A model generated the notes under the pieces. The model searched no databases. It worked only from the letters and a program-made list of their open reading frames with translations, and was not told the DNA's origin. Of a stretch of 64,000 bases of DNA, positions 1-10,485 are shown piece after piece. The position numbers and the translations under genes are program-made. Source of the stretch: Rhodopirellula sp. (GTDB taxonomy: Bacteria; Planctomycetota; Planctomycetia; Pirellulales; Pirellulaceae); NCBI GenBank assembly GCA_002689655.1, contig NZHC01000015.1, forward strand, positions 1 through 64,000. Reading direction: 5' to 3'. How positions within the stretch are numbered: the first letter of the stretch is position 1; each line of letters starts with the position of its first letter.

Positions 1-112
1 CAGGTCACTAATTCGCAGGTCACTAATTCGCAGGTCACTAATTCGCAGGTCACTAGTTCGCAGGTCACTAGTTCGCAGGTCACTAATTCGCAGGTCACTA
101 GTTCGCAGGTCA
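1..112. repeat. 15-bp tandem repeat array at window edge
   Basis: Seven complete head-to-tail 15-bp units (caggtcacta[a/g]ttcg) run from base 1, and an eighth partial copy ends at 112. The only variable position is A or G at unit base 11. The array probably continues left of the window. The partial copy supplies the TGA stop of the DUF1552 gene on the minus strand, so the array lies directly downstream of that gene. Read on the minus strand, each unit contains TAG or TTAGTGA-type stops, so it is unlikely to code. There are no unique spacers, so it is not CRISPR. Confidence 0.95.
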
Positions 113-1432
113 GCTTGCTTGCAGTCCAGTCATGGTTCCCGTGCTGCTGGCAAAAATGTCTGTTTCCAGCCCGACTTGTTGCAACAGTGAGACGTAAAGA
201 TTCGGAAGTGGGTAATTATTTCGTTTGTCAAATGCCAGGTGCTGACCGTGCCGGAATCCTCCTCCTGACAGTAGTACTGGCATGTTGCGATTGTCGTGGT
301 TGGATGCATTTCCCAGATTGCTCGTGAGCAGCACGGATGTCTGGTCCAATAGGTTTGCGTCCGATTCCTCAACGTTCTGCAGGTCCTCAAGGAACGCACC
401 CCACTGATTGATGACAGCCGTTTCTACCAAGGCGAGCTGGTCTAGTTTTTCCTCGTCGCGGCCGTGATGGCTAAGCGAGTGGTGGCTGTCGTCGACTCCT
501 GCGATTGGTATTGATCCACTTGCTCCGGGGATGTGTAGCGAAATGAAACGTGTTGAATCGGTTTGTAATGCCAATTTGATGACATCACACATCGTTTTCT
601 GACGACCCACGAGGTCACCCGGATCGTTGATATCACGGGGGGCTTGCTGCGAGACCACAGGTTTGGGGCGTTTTGCCCACTGTTCGGCCTCTTTCATCCG
701 TTTTTCAAGGTCGCGAACACTCGTGAAGTAAGCGTCTAATTTGTCTCGATCACCAGCACCCAGTTCACGACTCAGTGATTTTGCATCTTCGCCCACTATG
801 TCCATGATGCTGCGACCCTGCCTAACACGCGCAGCTTGCTTTTCGCGTTCGCGTTTGGAGTCATCAATGAACAGTCGACTGAATAGGCGAGATGGGCGAT
901 CCTCGGGTGGGATCATGGAACCATTTTCGGTGTAGCAGGGACTGGTGCTGCCGCTTGTGCTGAGAACCAAAGAACGAAATCGTGTTGCATCACCGAGATG
1001 ACGTGCCATCATCTGATCGATTGAGATCGTGTTTTTCGAACTTCCAGACGATCCCATTGGTGAAGCGGTAAGAATACTCGCTTCGGCACGGTGTCCCCCT
1101 GTAACACCAGGGTGTGATGATCCAGAAACGACCGTGATTTGGTCTCGCAGATTTTGTAGTCCTTCCAGATAGCGAGAGGGTTGGTACTCGAAACCGCTGT
1201 TGGAGGGAAAAAGGTTCTCAGCCACCAAGCCAAGTCCGAGTGTCATGGCCACAAAACGCTTTGGTCTGCTCGATGGCTTTGTTTTGGCAAGTGCGGGTTC
1301 CATGGCAGACAACCACGGTAGGCTCATCGCAACTCCCGTGCCTCGAAGCATCGTCCGACGCTTCAGGTAGCGTCCCACAGCACCAAATTGGGATGAGGAT
1401 GTTCTGTTTGTGTTGGATTTCATTTCACACAC
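110..1432 (-). CDS. DUF1552 family secreted protein
   Basis: This 440-residue protein resembles the DUF1552 family, common in planctomycetes and usually encoded beside DUF1592-type cytochrome proteins, as here. The N-terminus has a Tat-like signal ([18 protein letters not shown] around residues 24-41), followed by a hydrophobic stretch and an Ala-x-Ala-like cleavage region (EPALA), so export in folded form is likely. The body is soluble. No catalytic residues are established for the family and its function is unknown; a role in handling extracellular polymers together with its partner has been supposed from context only. The stop codon lies inside the 15-bp repeat array. The start is 34 bp downstream of the stop of the upstream gene, consistent with one operon. 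Confidence 0.85.
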   Translation of the reverse strand: MCEMKSNTNRTSSSQFGAVGRYLKRRTMLRGTGVAMSLPWLSAMEPALAKTKPSSRPKRFVAMTLGLGLVAENLFPSNSGFEYQPSRYLEGLQNLRDQITVVSGSSHPGVTGGHRAEASILTASPMGSSGSSKNTISIDQMMARHLGDATRFRSLVLSTSGSTSPCYTENGSMIPPEDRPSRLFSRLFIDDSKREREKQAARVRQGRSIMDIVGEDAKSLSRELGAGDRDKLDAYFTSVRDLEKRMKEAEQWAKRPKPVVSQQAPRDINDPGDLVGRQKTMCDVIKLALQTDSTRFISLHIPGASGSIPIAGVDDSHHSLSHHGRDEEKLDQLALVETAVINQWGAFLEDLQNVEESDANLLDQTSVLLTSNLGNASNHDNRNMPVLLSGGGFRHGQHLAFDKRNNYPLPNLYVSLLQQVGLETDIFASSTGTMTGLQAS

Positions 1433-1466
1433 ACGAAAATACTAGCTGTTGGGTGGATTGAGGTTT

Positions 1467-3833
1467 CTACTTCGAAAGAAAAATATCGCTGGCAATGGCT
1501 GCATGTAAAAGTGAACGCATCCCATAGTTGGAATCGGCGGTTTGTTCCACGATCTTTTTTATTTCCCGCCGATCAGCGAATTGAATGTCTGATCCGGTTC
1601 CGTAGGTTATTAATTTCTCGCAAAAGTTTCTAGCGAGTGGTTCAGGATTGTCGGCGATCAACTGTCGAAATTGTTGAAAATCGCTGAATTTCTGGCCGTC
1701 CGACATGGTGAAGCTTGGATCGATTGCAATTGGTTTCCTCTTCTGCCTCGAAGTCGAATAGGTGGTTCGCCATCGGCCAGCAGCATCAAAATTTTCAAGC
1801 GCGTAGCCCGGTGGGTCGATGTGGGCATGACAAGCGGCACAGGATGCATCTGACACGTGCTTCTGAAGTTGCTCCCTGATCGTTTTTGCTCCCCGGATAT
1901 CAGGCTCGACGGCGGGCACGTTTTCTGGTGGAGGTGGAATCTGCTTCCCTAAAAGACGTTCTGAAACCCAAACCCCGCGTAGGACTGGAGAGGTATTTGT
2001 ACCGTTCGCTGTCACTTTCAAAATCGCTCCCTGAGCGAGTAAGCCACCACGATTCGAGGTGCGTTCCAGATCGATTCGTTGGATCTTCTCTCCTGCAACG
2101 CCATCAATCCCGTAGTAGCGAGCAAGGCGACTGTTTGTGAATGTATGCTCCGCGCTAATGAGGCGTGAAACGCCTGCGTTATGCTTAAGCAGGTCGTGCA
2201 GAAAGTAACGCGTCTCATCCAACATGGAATTTTGCACGATGGGATCAAAGTCGCGGTGCGTTTTGCGATCCGGTTCCGTAAAGCCAATGTCAACCAAATC
2301 TAACCACTGGTCGGCAAAGTGGGTAAGGAATTCCAGTTCACCGTACTCTCTAAGTAGACGCTCTGTTTGCTCATGCAAAACAGACTTGTCATGCAGTTTA
2401 TTCTCACGTGCCAGTTTCAATAACTTTGCGTCAGGCATGCTGTTGGTAAGCATGTAACTGAGGCGATTGGCGATTGCAAAGTCATCGAGTTTTCCAACGG
2501 GTTCAAAAAAGTACAGAAACCTGGGTGAGCACAGGATGCCGCGGTAGCACGCGATGAGTACGTCAAAGGGTTTTTCTCCAGCGTTCAAGCCTGCCCTCGC
2601 CAAATCCAGGAAGGGCTGGATTTGTGATGTCACCACTGGTCGCCGAAAGGCTCGGTTCGCGAATTCCATGATCTGCCTTTCCAGATCCTTTTGAGTGGTA
2701 TTTGGACTGAGATGGATTTCCTGTTGGGTGACTTCCGACTCGAGTTCGCCAAGCAGTTGTTGTTGAGTCGCTGCAGCGGTCCCAGCCGGATAGATTCTTT
2801 CCATTACAATGGAATGCATCGCCAAACCGGGTACATTCTGTGGCGTGCCCTCACCTGTGCCGATTTGTCCTCCCTGAAAACGGCCACGTTTGATGGTTGC
2901 ATCAGCAGGGCGGATTTCAAGCATGTGATCCTTGGGAATCCACGCTTCAAACACGCGTTCCTGTGCCGTGGAGTTCGCCTCGAATGCACCAATCCACGAC
3001 AGCAACGGAGCACCGGAGGTACAACGCCCACTTCGCACGGAGCACCAGACGCCATGGGTTTCCGGTTCGTTTAGGGAAGATGCAGTAATCCTAAAACGAT
3101 ACCAACCACTTTCATTCGCTATGGTGGATGGAAGTCGACCATGGAACGTCACCCCGCTGGACCAGACCACGGCCTTGCCATCCAACATTTCGGGCTCGCG
3201 ACAGCGGCTTCTTGGATTGACTCGGCACAACTTTTGGGCGTTCAGATTTTGAGGTCGTGGGGCAGACCGGTTTGTTATTTTTGTGATGGCATATTCCAAC
3301 GCCGTGTCGATTACCGTCAGGTGTGACTGAAGATGAAAGTGTGACATCGGTTGAGCATCAGCAAGGTTGTTGAAGCCGGATGACCGTTGTTCATCGGTGA
3401 GCTGATTTGCGAGTGGAAGGTCAATTGCCAGAAGGTCGTGTAGTGTTCGCTCCAGTTGTAGATTGGTAAGGCGTCGAGAGCGGACACGTCCAACTTTGGA
3501 AAAGGTTTCCTTTTGAAAATTGGTGACCCAGTCAGTCGTGTCTTGTACGAAATCTTGGGCGTCTGCAGGGTCTGGTTGATCGGTGTCGGCAGGGGGCATT
3601 TCCTCACTGCTAATGCGGTCGATCACTCGCGACCACTTTCCCAAAGATGCAGGACTCGTCAGGTCCTGATTTAACGAATTCAGGTCAAAACCACCTTCTC
3701 CATCAGGTCCGTCATGGCAATCGAAGCAATGATCCTGAAGAAACCTGCTTGCATTCTCGGGCAACGGTGGCGCAGCCAACGCTTGGAACGGAAGACAGAG
3801 CATGAGACAGATAGATGCAAGACGAAATGACAT
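1467..3833 (-). CDS. DUF1587/DUF1592/DUF1588/DUF1585 cytochrome-like protein
   Basis: This exported protein of about 788 residues has the planctomycete domain set DUF1587, DUF1595, DUF1592, DUF1588 and DUF1585. The frame is open from 3932, but I chose the internal ATG at 3833 because it starts a clean signal peptide ([20 protein letters not shown]). A heme-c site CFDCH lies just after the signal (residues 36-40). A second CxxCH ([12 protein letters not shown]) lies near the C-terminus in the DUF1588/DUF1585 part, as is typical of the family. Family members are predicted periplasmic or surface c-type cytochromes, but their reaction is not established. It is followed at 34 bp by the DUF1552 gene, its usual partner. 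Confidence 0.85.
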   Translation of the reverse strand: MSFRLASICLMLCLPFQALAAPPLPENASRFLQDHCFDCHDGPDGEGGFDLNSLNQDLTSPASLGKWSRVIDRISSEEMPPADTDQPDPADAQDFVQDTTDWVTNFQKETFSKVGRVRSRRLTNLQLERTLHDLLAIDLPLANQLTDEQRSSGFNNLADAQPMSHFHLQSHLTVIDTALEYAITKITNRSAPRPQNLNAQKLCRVNPRSRCREPEMLDGKAVVWSSGVTFHGRLPSTIANESGWYRFRITASSLNEPETHGVWCSVRSGRCTSGAPLLSWIGAFEANSTAQERVFEAWIPKDHMLEIRPADATIKRGRFQGGQIGTGEGTPQNVPGLAMHSIVMERIYPAGTAAATQQQLLGELESEVTQQEIHLSPNTTQKDLERQIMEFANRAFRRPVVTSQIQPFLDLARAGLNAGEKPFDVLIACYRGILCSPRFLYFFEPVGKLDDFAIANRLSYMLTNSMPDAKLLKLARENKLHDKSVLHEQTERLLREYGELEFLTHFADQWLDLVDIGFTEPDRKTHRDFDPIVQNSMLDETRYFLHDLLKHNAGVSRLISAEHTFTNSRLARYYGIDGVAGEKIQRIDLERTSNRGGLLAQGAILKVTANGTNTSPVLRGVWVSERLLGKQIPPPPENVPAVEPDIRGAKTIREQLQKHVSDASCAACHAHIDPPGYALENFDAAGRWRTTYSTSRQKRKPIAIDPSFTMSDGQKFSDFQQFRQLIADNPEPLARNFCEKLITYGTGSDIQFADRREIKKIVEQTADSNYGMRSLLHAAIASDIFLSK

Positions 3834-4323
3834 CGACTCGAGAAAACTCTCTTCTGGCAGTATGGGATGGCGGGACCTGACAAACAGGCAGCGAAGTAAG
3901 AGATCACTTCCATTGGCTGGATTATAGATCAAAGGCGAGATTTGGGAATCGTTGAAAACTGGTCCCTCGACGCTCGCATTCCCGCAATTGGCAGGGAATC
4001 AGGTATTTTTGACCTGAATGTTCAGGTTTTGTGCCTTTTTACCGTGCGAAGAAACGGAAATATTTCAGACAAGCAGGCAAAGTAGTTGGTTGTGTTTTCC
4101 ACCGGATTCGCTGGATACTGTGGTGCCTCTGATGTTCCCCGTTGATGGTTGGGCTTGATGGTTGGGCTTGATTGGGTAATTCAATCACCACCAGCTACAT
4201 TAAGTCAAAGTGGAGTATGGCTAATCGAGTTTTGCATCGCACCACAGGTGTCAGCCCTTCAGGTGCTTGAACCAACTCGTTTAATTTTTGACTTTTGAAC
4301 ACTTCCTTATTTCACATTTCATC
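3834..4323. other. Divergent intergenic region with a 13-bp direct repeat
   Basis: These 490 bp separate the minus-strand DUF1592 gene from the plus-strand hydrolase and must hold both promoters. The only structure I see is a perfect 13-bp direct repeat, gatggttgggctt twice at 4144-4169. No RNA gene or convincing small ORF was found. A TTG at 4288 extends the hydrolase frame upstream but is a weaker start than the ATG at 4324. Confidence 0.6.
4144..4169. repeat. 13-bp direct repeat, two copies
   Basis: Two perfect abutting copies of gatggttgggctt lie in the divergent promoter region. No third copy is visible. This could be replication slippage or a tandem binding site; the sequence does not decide. 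Confidence 0.8.
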
Positions 4324-5526
4324 ATGATTGAATTGATCATTCCGGCGACGAATGGACGAATCGGCTGGAAGCATATTTCCGCGTCTCTGGCGAAAGCTTT
4401 GCAGCTTGATCAAGCGTCCATTGCAGAAATGTTGCCTAAGGGTGAGATCAGGTTGGATTCACCAGCTGTTTCACTTTCGCTGCTGGCGATCAACTTGGCT
4501 GCTGGAGATCACCTGAGTTTTGCTGTGACGGGCAACGAGGGCCCGCGACCTGGGTTACTGATACGTTGTGATCCATCGTTGTTGCGGATTGAGAATCATG
4601 ATGCTCGAGCGACTGAAGTCATCATTCATCACGATGAAGCTTGGCTTGAGAATGCTGATGGACGACCCTTGGTGTTGTGTTTACACGGGTTGAATGGCAC
4701 GTATGAAACCTTTGATGGCCTGCGATCGAATCTTCGTTCCCACGGTTACCGGACAGCAGCGATTTCCTACGAGCCACAACGCCCGATTGCAATATTGGCG
4801 CGTGAGGTATCCAAGGAGGTCGCGGCCCATCTGGCTTCCTCACCTCGAAAGCATGAAGTGGTAGTGGTGGGACATTCGATGGGTGGTTTGATCGGCCGTG
4901 AATGGACCAATAATGCCACCTTGGAAAACGAGGCGATCACTGGCTTGATCACCATTGGAACCCCGCATCAAGGATCTGCCTGGGCAACGTTGCCTCCGTT
5001 GATGAATCTATTTGCAAAAGGTGAGTTCGGAGTTGGAGACGTGAATGACGTGATCCTGCATACCCCTTCGAGTCCGGAGCTAAGAGACATTGCACCGGGA
5101 TCAGTATTCCTCGAAGAACTCAACGCAAGAGAGCATCGACCCAACGTGCGTTACACATCAGTGATTGGTGTCAAAAGTCCCATGGAAGCGACAACAGTAG
5201 CAAAAATTCAGCAGACATTTCGTCAAATGGAAAGTCGCGACGGTTTGGTTCGTTTGATTCGTCCGCGTATCAAGCCACTGCTCAGCGGTTTTGACGAGTT
5301 GGTTGACGGACGTGGTGACGGCATCGTTGCCGCAGAAAACGCTGCAATGGGGGCAACTAGCGATTTAGTAAGGGTTGAACTTTCCCATTTTGATTTGATT
5401 CGGCCGTTAAGTGGGCAGCCCACGAGCGAAAAGGCAGGTCATCCGGTTTGGCAGATCGTGATTGATCGAGTCACCCGTTGCTGCCAAGTGCTTGATGGAC
5501 GCAACCGTTTATCTGCTGGTGAATGA
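4324..5526 (+). CDS. Lipase/PGAP1-like alpha/beta hydrolase
   Basis: This is a 400-residue cytoplasmic-looking protein from the ATG at 4324. Residues about 115-190 are the core of a serine hydrolase: an HGL oxyanion-type segment at 121-123 and the nucleophile elbow GHSMGG with Ser185. It most resembles lipases and PGAP1-like esterases. Asp and His of the triad are probably in the DGRGDGIV and SHFDL segments near residues 332 and 364. The first 90 residues do not look like hydrolase and may be a separate small domain. No signal peptide is seen. It faces the next gene convergently. Substrate unknown. Confidence 0.75.
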   Translation: MIELIIPATNGRIGWKHISASLAKALQLDQASIAEMLPKGEIRLDSPAVSLSLLAINLAAGDHLSFAVTGNEGPRPGLLIRCDPSLLRIENHDARATEVIIHHDEAWLENADGRPLVLCLHGLNGTYETFDGLRSNLRSHGYRTAAISYEPQRPIAILAREVSKEVAAHLASSPRKHEVVVVGHSMGGLIGREWTNNATLENEAITGLITIGTPHQGSAWATLPPLMNLFAKGEFGVGDVNDVILHTPSSPELRDIAPGSVFLEELNAREHRPNVRYTSVIGVKSPMEATTVAKIQQTFRQMESRDGLVRLIRPRIKPLLSGFDELVDGRGDGIVAAENAAMGATSDLVRVELSHFDLIRPLSGQPTSEKAGHPVWQIVIDRVTRCCQVLDGRNRLSAGE

Positions 5527-5599
5527 TTCATTCGGTTGAACGAGTTCCCACTGCATGAAGTATCCCTGATTGGGAGTCAGTTTCACTGCACGTCAGTTG

Positions 5600-8500
5600 T
5601 TATTCCTTGGCTGTGGGTTGCATGGGATCAACCCCCAAGGTTCCCACCAGTGCTTCCTGATACTCTGGTGACTGTGCGTTTGAGAGTTGATTCTGGACAT
5701 AAGCGAGTCGTTCTTCGATTTTTAAATCACGAACAATATCCTGTTCAGTAGGGTCATCCAGATAGTGCCGAACCTTTCGCTCCATGGTCTTCCAGTGTTC
5801 AATGTCACGCAACTGTTTTGCGACCAAGCGGCGACGATACCATTCGCTTTGGAGCAACTCGTCTCTTGAGAATAGTCGGCGGATCTCCGGGTCAGTGATT
5901 GGTTTTCCTTTGTGGTTGCCGTGGGCCATGACATCAAGCACTGCTTTCAGCGGTGGGCACGCATTTTCATAACCTCCATCCTGCATGTAGTTCATGGCAA
6001 CTCGTTTTTGCGCTTCAGCGATATGGAGAATCCCATCTGCAAACGAGGGCAGGTCCTGTAGTTCCGGGTTGAGAATATCCTCCGTAAACACCTTGGACGG
6101 GTTGTCGAAAACACGGCCGAGATATTGCCGCACAAATTTGCGTGTAATGCGGTAGCCGAGACGACTGGCGGGGATCTGTTTGCCCTCAAATTCAAAGTCC
6201 TTGATTGGCTCCAGCATTCCGTTTTTGATCAGGATCTCGGGATCCCTTTCGTCCGGCCCCATGCGGCACCAGACTTCGGGGATCAGTAGGGAAATATCGT
6301 GCCCAACCTCAAAGCGGGGTCCGATGTGACCCGCGGGTGTACTGAAACCACCCAACTCCGTCAGGATCATCGACGTGACAATGGCATTCAGATCGATTGA
6401 GGGCAGAAGAGCGTTGAAGGGGCCTTTTGTCAGTGCGCCTTCGCTGCCGGCACCTGTGGTGCTGGGGCTCTTACCTGTTAGTGAGCACACATAATCCATC
6501 ACCAACTCAGGGAGTTCCTGAAAGTGCAAGGGAGAGTAAACAGCAAGTGAACGGATTCCAGTTTTTGTGTCCGGCGGATTGTTTCGTCGGCCACTGAGAA
6601 TGGCACCCACTGGAGCGAGCACGGGCGCGTCTGCGGGGAGGCAACGACTGAGTTGCATACCACGCATCGCTACGTAGGTATCGCGGGAGTTCACCATGTC
6701 CGGCCGATCTTGCAGATATCGGGGGTTCTTTGTTCGGGCTCCGTTTACAATCCGGGGTTCAGCCGTGCTGACCACAAAGCCTTCGGCTTGTTGCGCAGCC
6801 TCTTCGAGAAGCGATTCCATGGGGCCACTGAATTTGTCAAATTCTACGGCATCATCGACGATCTCCTTCGCTTTCTGAGTGGAAAGCGGTTCGAAGTTGC
6901 TGATGAAATTTCCTGGTTGGGAAAGATCCAGTTCTGTCTGCTTGTCCAGTCCGCGGTGGACAGCATCATCGGGACGTTGGAATAAACGATATTCACAATT
7001 CTCAACAAACTTGTAGCTGAATGCCGGGGCTACAGCAGGCCCAAGCTCGGCTACATGATTGGCCGGCACGACAACGCTGCAGCTGATATCATCTTCCCGT
7101 TGAACTTTGGCAGCTGCGATGAAATCTTGACGCAGCTTGAAAGTTCGCCAACTGCGATCGTCGAGGCCAACTCGCAAATAAGTTCCAACCAGTGCTCGCG
7201 CACCGATTTTCAGTTCGTGGCCCGGGGAACCATTAACGATGTCTACGCCGAAATACTGCTTCCAGTCCTTTTCCATTCCCGGTTGAACAAATCTTTTAAT
7301 GATCAGTGCAAGGGCATAGACGTGCTCTGGAATGGTTTCCAGCCATGCCGTGTATTCACCGCTGTAATTGGGCTGTGGCGTCAGCAGTTGAATCATGCTG
7401 CCCAGGCTACGTGTTGAGTCAAGGACTCCACGGCTCGGCCGCTCGGTGTAATCGGGTTTGTCGGGCATGTCATCCCGCCAGCGGTCCTTGTAAGAACGAC
7501 TGAAAATCTCATCCAGCTTTTCAAAGTCACGATCAATATCAGCGACAAAAATTGGACCGTAGAGCATGTAATCGCGAAGACTCTTGCTGATTTCGCTCTT
7601 GCCACCACCGCTAACCGTGCATGGTTTGTGGCAAAAGATTCCTTCGGCTGCGGTACCAATCAAACGCCATGATGGAGCTGCGGGGTGCTTTTCAAGACGA
7701 ATCTTGTATCCGCTTGGTGCGATGTAAATGTTCTTGGGCGTCAAAGGAATGCGTTGTTCTTTACCGTTAAGTGTCCATTGAACGCAGCGTTCCTCTAAAG
7801 TGGCGTAGGCATCTTCTGGAATGTAAATCACGCTGGGGTCTTTGCGATCAACCCCGTAGCCTTCGGGATGAACGTCAATGAATGATTCATACTCCTTGGC
7901 AATGGTCTTGAACGCTCGTCCGTTGTAGCGTCTGCTGTTGACCAGAAAGTCATTGCCCAATGAGTAGGACGCAAAAGCCAAGGCGCCACCCGCGTGCTCT
8001 TCTTCGGTGTTACCCATCAGATTGGCTGCAAAGCTGATTTGTGTTTTGACTTCCTTTTTGCAATAGCCGTAGTAGTTGTCGGCAATCAGGGTGACCATCA
8101 CACCGGAAGTATCACGGCAAGAGAGTTTGAAAGCACTGCCATCGTTGTAGCATTCTGACTCATCTTTCCAGCACATCGAGTCCGTACGTTGACGCTCTGT
8201 TGCATCATCCCAATGGGGTAGACCCACATCTTTTTTGCGCAAGTGCACAAGATGTGGTGCCAAAATCACGCAACCCGTGTGTCCGCTCCACGATTTGACA
8301 TCGAGTGCCGCATCGTTTGCTGCAGTCAGCGGGTCACCCGCGTTTCCGAAAATCGACTCCACGAAATCCAGATTACTGACAAGGCTTCCAGGTGCGAAGA
8401 AGCGTGTCTCCATGAACTGTGCTTCGCAATAGCCTGGCACTTCCGGGCACACCGCAGGTCTCAGCAACAGTGACACCCATGACTCTGCAGGACTCGATGA

Positions 8501-9103
8501 TTCCGAGGTATACGGCAGAAGCATCATTTCCTTCGGAGGCTGCATCGCCGCATGGAACAGTTTTACGAATGCATTGCGTGGTACTGCTCGCTTGTCTCTC
8601 GGAATCGAAAGTCCATCCTCAGTGATGTGGAACGTGCCTGCAGTCGTGCGTCGGTCGGCCCGCGGGTTGTTCAGGACGCCATTCAGACAACGATACGAAT
8701 TGACCAACTCGTTCTGAAACGAATGACCATTCACAGGCAGGCTCAATTCTCTCGCCATTCCGTGGCGATCAAGGGTCAAAGAGCGGCTAGGCAGTCGGAG
8801 AGGGCTGTCCATGGTGCAGCCCCGAAAGTACTCCTGCAAAAAAGTTTCGATACGTGAGTCGATCGGTGCACGATGTTCGGAGAGCAGTCGATTCTTTTCT
8901 CGAAGACTGTTGAGAATCCCCGTTGAGAAACTTGCCATCGAGTCCGAATTGTTGGCTTCGTCAGGTGTTGAGAGACCCGCAGATGCCATCTGAAAAGCGA
9001 TGTAATTACGGAGCCGATCACGCGCTTGGGGACTTCTTGCAAGTTTTCGGTCCCACCCGGTTGCGCGTTGTAACTGGGCTGCTTCGGTGATCATGGTCGA
9101 CAC
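5600..9103 (-). CDS. Conserved 1,167-residue protein, candidate PPi-type PEP carboxykinase
   Basis: This is a very long soluble protein without signal peptide or membrane segments. It has dense conserved-looking blocks: YGYCKKEVKTQISFAANL near 345-362, a glycine-rich GGGKSEISKS at 499-508, and TGAGSEGALTKGPFNALLP near 883-901. Length and the glycine-rich, lysine-containing motifs fit my recollection of PPi-type phosphoenolpyruvate carboxykinase (about 1,100-1,200 residues, unrelated in size to ATP or GTP PEPCK), which interconverts PEP and oxaloacetate using phosphate/pyrophosphate. This is recognition from memory, not a search, so treat the function as a hypothesis. GGGKSE is not a canonical Walker A (no GxxxxGK). 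It is encoded alone, convergent with the lipase-like gene. Confidence 0.5.
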   Translation of the reverse strand: MSTMITEAAQLQRATGWDRKLARSPQARDRLRNYIAFQMASAGLSTPDEANNSDSMASFSTGILNSLREKNRLLSEHRAPIDSRIETFLQEYFRGCTMDSPLRLPSRSLTLDRHGMARELSLPVNGHSFQNELVNSYRCLNGVLNNPRADRRTTAGTFHITEDGLSIPRDKRAVPRNAFVKLFHAAMQPPKEMMLLPYTSESSSPAESWVSLLLRPAVCPEVPGYCEAQFMETRFFAPGSLVSNLDFVESIFGNAGDPLTAANDAALDVKSWSGHTGCVILAPHLVHLRKKDVGLPHWDDATERQRTDSMCWKDESECYNDGSAFKLSCRDTSGVMVTLIADNYYGYCKKEVKTQISFAANLMGNTEEEHAGGALAFASYSLGNDFLVNSRRYNGRAFKTIAKEYESFIDVHPEGYGVDRKDPSVIYIPEDAYATLEERCVQWTLNGKEQRIPLTPKNIYIAPSGYKIRLEKHPAAPSWRLIGTAAEGIFCHKPCTVSGGGKSEISKSLRDYMLYGPIFVADIDRDFEKLDEIFSRSYKDRWRDDMPDKPDYTERPSRGVLDSTRSLGSMIQLLTPQPNYSGEYTAWLETIPEHVYALALIIKRFVQPGMEKDWKQYFGVDIVNGSPGHELKIGARALVGTYLRVGLDDRSWRTFKLRQDFIAAAKVQREDDISCSVVVPANHVAELGPAVAPAFSYKFVENCEYRLFQRPDDAVHRGLDKQTELDLSQPGNFISNFEPLSTQKAKEIVDDAVEFDKFSGPMESLLEEAAQQAEGFVVSTAEPRIVNGARTKNPRYLQDRPDMVNSRDTYVAMRGMQLSRCLPADAPVLAPVGAILSGRRNNPPDTKTGIRSLAVYSPLHFQELPELVMDYVCSLTGKSPSTTGAGSEGALTKGPFNALLPSIDLNAIVTSMILTELGGFSTPAGHIGPRFEVGHDISLLIPEVWCRMGPDERDPEILIKNGMLEPIKDFEFEGKQIPASRLGYRITRKFVRQYLGRVFDNPSKVFTEDILNPELQDLPSFADGILHIAEAQKRVAMNYMQDGGYENACPPLKAVLDVMAHGNHKGKPITDPEIRRLFSRDELLQSEWYRRRLVAKQLRDIEHWKTMERKVRHYLDDPTEQDIVRDLKIEERLAYVQNQLSNAQSPEYQEALVGTLGVDPMQPTAKE

Positions 9104-9466
9104 GTGGGTGGGCTCCTGAAAAAATCGTTGCCAAGTTCATTTATCGCCCACAAGATAACAAATTGTCGCGATTTGCGATTCAGCGCAGTTAGGTTGCAAG
9201 GGAGCTAGAGCCCGCAAGGTCCTACTGCTCAGCATTCAGACACTTGGAACGTTGGAGTAAACCGCGTTGCGCGGTTATCATGTCGTCAGTAATTCTGCTG
9301 TTTATTGGCCACGCCGACCCGTAAATTGCGGAACTTGCAGACATTGATTAAGAGTCATTAGTCGACAGAGGCGTGTGGTCGGATGGTGAGATTTGCCGAA
9401 CCGCTGGCCAGTACTTTTCGTTTTGTTGTCCAGAATTCCATTCCTTTTTTTTTGAGTGAACCTCAC
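9104..9466. other. Divergent intergenic region with a short hairpin
   Basis: These 363 bp separate the 1,167-residue gene from the ThuA-like gene. A perfect 7-bp inverted repeat with a 3-nt loop (AACCGCG ttg CGCGGTT) lies at 9260-9276. It is not followed by a T tract, so it is not a standard terminator. No small gene is recognised; the frame open from 9383 is only an upstream extension of the ThuA-like gene. Confidence 0.5.
9260..9276. promoter_or_regulatory. Short perfect inverted repeat in divergent promoter region
   Basis: Seven G+C-rich base pairs close a TTG loop. It could be an operator-like palindrome or an RNA hairpin in a leader. It is about 156 bp upstream of the 1,167-residue gene and about 190 bp upstream of the ThuA-like gene. 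It may also be chance. Confidence 0.3.
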
Positions 9467-10456
9467 ATGATTCGTCTTTGCGTGCCCTTTTTGGTGTCTT
9501 TGGTCGCAACCGTGGCTATTGCTGATGAGCGTTGGTTGGAGTTTCCGGGCGGCGAGGGGCCGGGTGCCGGCAAACATATTGTGCTGGTGTCAGGTGATCA
9601 TGAGTATCGAAGTGAAGAAGCTTTCCCTCAGCTTGGAAAAATTCTCTCAAAGCATCATGGTTTTAAGTGCACCGTTCTGTTTGCGATTGATCCCGAAACT
9701 GGCGAGATCAATCCTGAGAGCGTGACCAATATTCCCGGATTGGAAGCATTGACAGATGCGGATTTGGTGATTTTCGGGCTCAGGTTCCGAAATCTAGAGG
9801 ATGACCAAATGAAGCGGATTGTTGACTACGCCGAGGCTGGACGTCCCATGATGGCGTTACGCACATCAACGCATTCTTTCAATATTCCCGGTGACCGTAA
9901 GTTCGCGAAATATAGTTGGAACTACAGTAAACCTGAGTACAAAGGTGGTTTTGGCAAGCAGATCTTTGGTGAAACATGGGTGTCGCACCACGGCCAGCAC
10001 GGTCGACAGTCGACACGCGGAATTGTTGCTGATGCAGCTCATCCCATTGCGATCGGGATTAAGGACGGTGATGTTTGGGGACCCACTGATGTATACGGAA
10101 TTCGCTTACCACTCAGTGGTGATGCTCACACAATTATTAAAGGGCAAGTGCTTGTTGGAATGAGTTCCGAAGATCAGCCTCTCGAAGGTAAGAAAAATGA
10201 TCCCATGATGCCGATCGGTTGGACCAGATCCTACAAAGATGGGCGAACCTTCACGACAACCATGGGTTCCGCAGATGATCTTCCCAGTGAAGGTGTTCGG
10301 CGAATGTTGGTCAATGCTGCCTACTGGTGTATTGGGATGGAAGACGAGATCAAACCAGATTCGAATGTCAACCTGGTTGGTGAGTATGTTCCTACCAAGT
10401 TCGGTTTTGGAAAGTATATCAAAGGCAAAAAACCGGCTGACTATGACATGAAGTAG
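9467..10456 (+). CDS. Secreted ThuA-like domain protein
   Basis: This is a 329-residue protein from the ATG at 9467, which starts a good signal peptide (MIRLCVPFLVSLVATVAIA). The frame extends to 9383 but the extra 28 residues precede the signal and are unlikely to be translated. The mature part has the ThuA/glutamine-amidotransferase-like fold pattern: HIVLVSGDHEYRSEE near the start, then DLVIFGLRFR, then MMALRTSTHSF. ThuA proteins were first linked to trehalose utilisation; planctomycetes carry many secreted copies of unclear function. It is followed within 30 bp by a kinase-like gene on the same strand. Confidence 0.8.
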   Translation: MIRLCVPFLVSLVATVAIADERWLEFPGGEGPGAGKHIVLVSGDHEYRSEEAFPQLGKILSKHHGFKCTVLFAIDPETGEINPESVTNIPGLEALTDADLVIFGLRFRNLEDDQMKRIVDYAEAGRPMMALRTSTHSFNIPGDRKFAKYSWNYSKPEYKGGFGKQIFGETWVSHHGQHGRQSTRGIVADAAHPIAIGIKDGDVWGPTDVYGIRLPLSGDAHTIIKGQVLVGMSSEDQPLEGKKNDPMMPIGWTRSYKDGRTFTTTMGSADDLPSEGVRRMLVNAAYWCIGMEDEIKPDSNVNLVGEYVPTKFGFGKYIKGKKPADYDMK

Positions 10457-10485
10457 TCGCCTGCGTGTCCTGACTTGTGAAACCC

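Noticed and set aside
1-112. CRISPR array from the repeats at the left edge
   Set aside because: Units abut directly with no spacers and are only 15 bp.
9260-9276. Rho-independent terminator
   Set aside because: No T tract follows the hairpin on either strand, and it lies between divergent starts.
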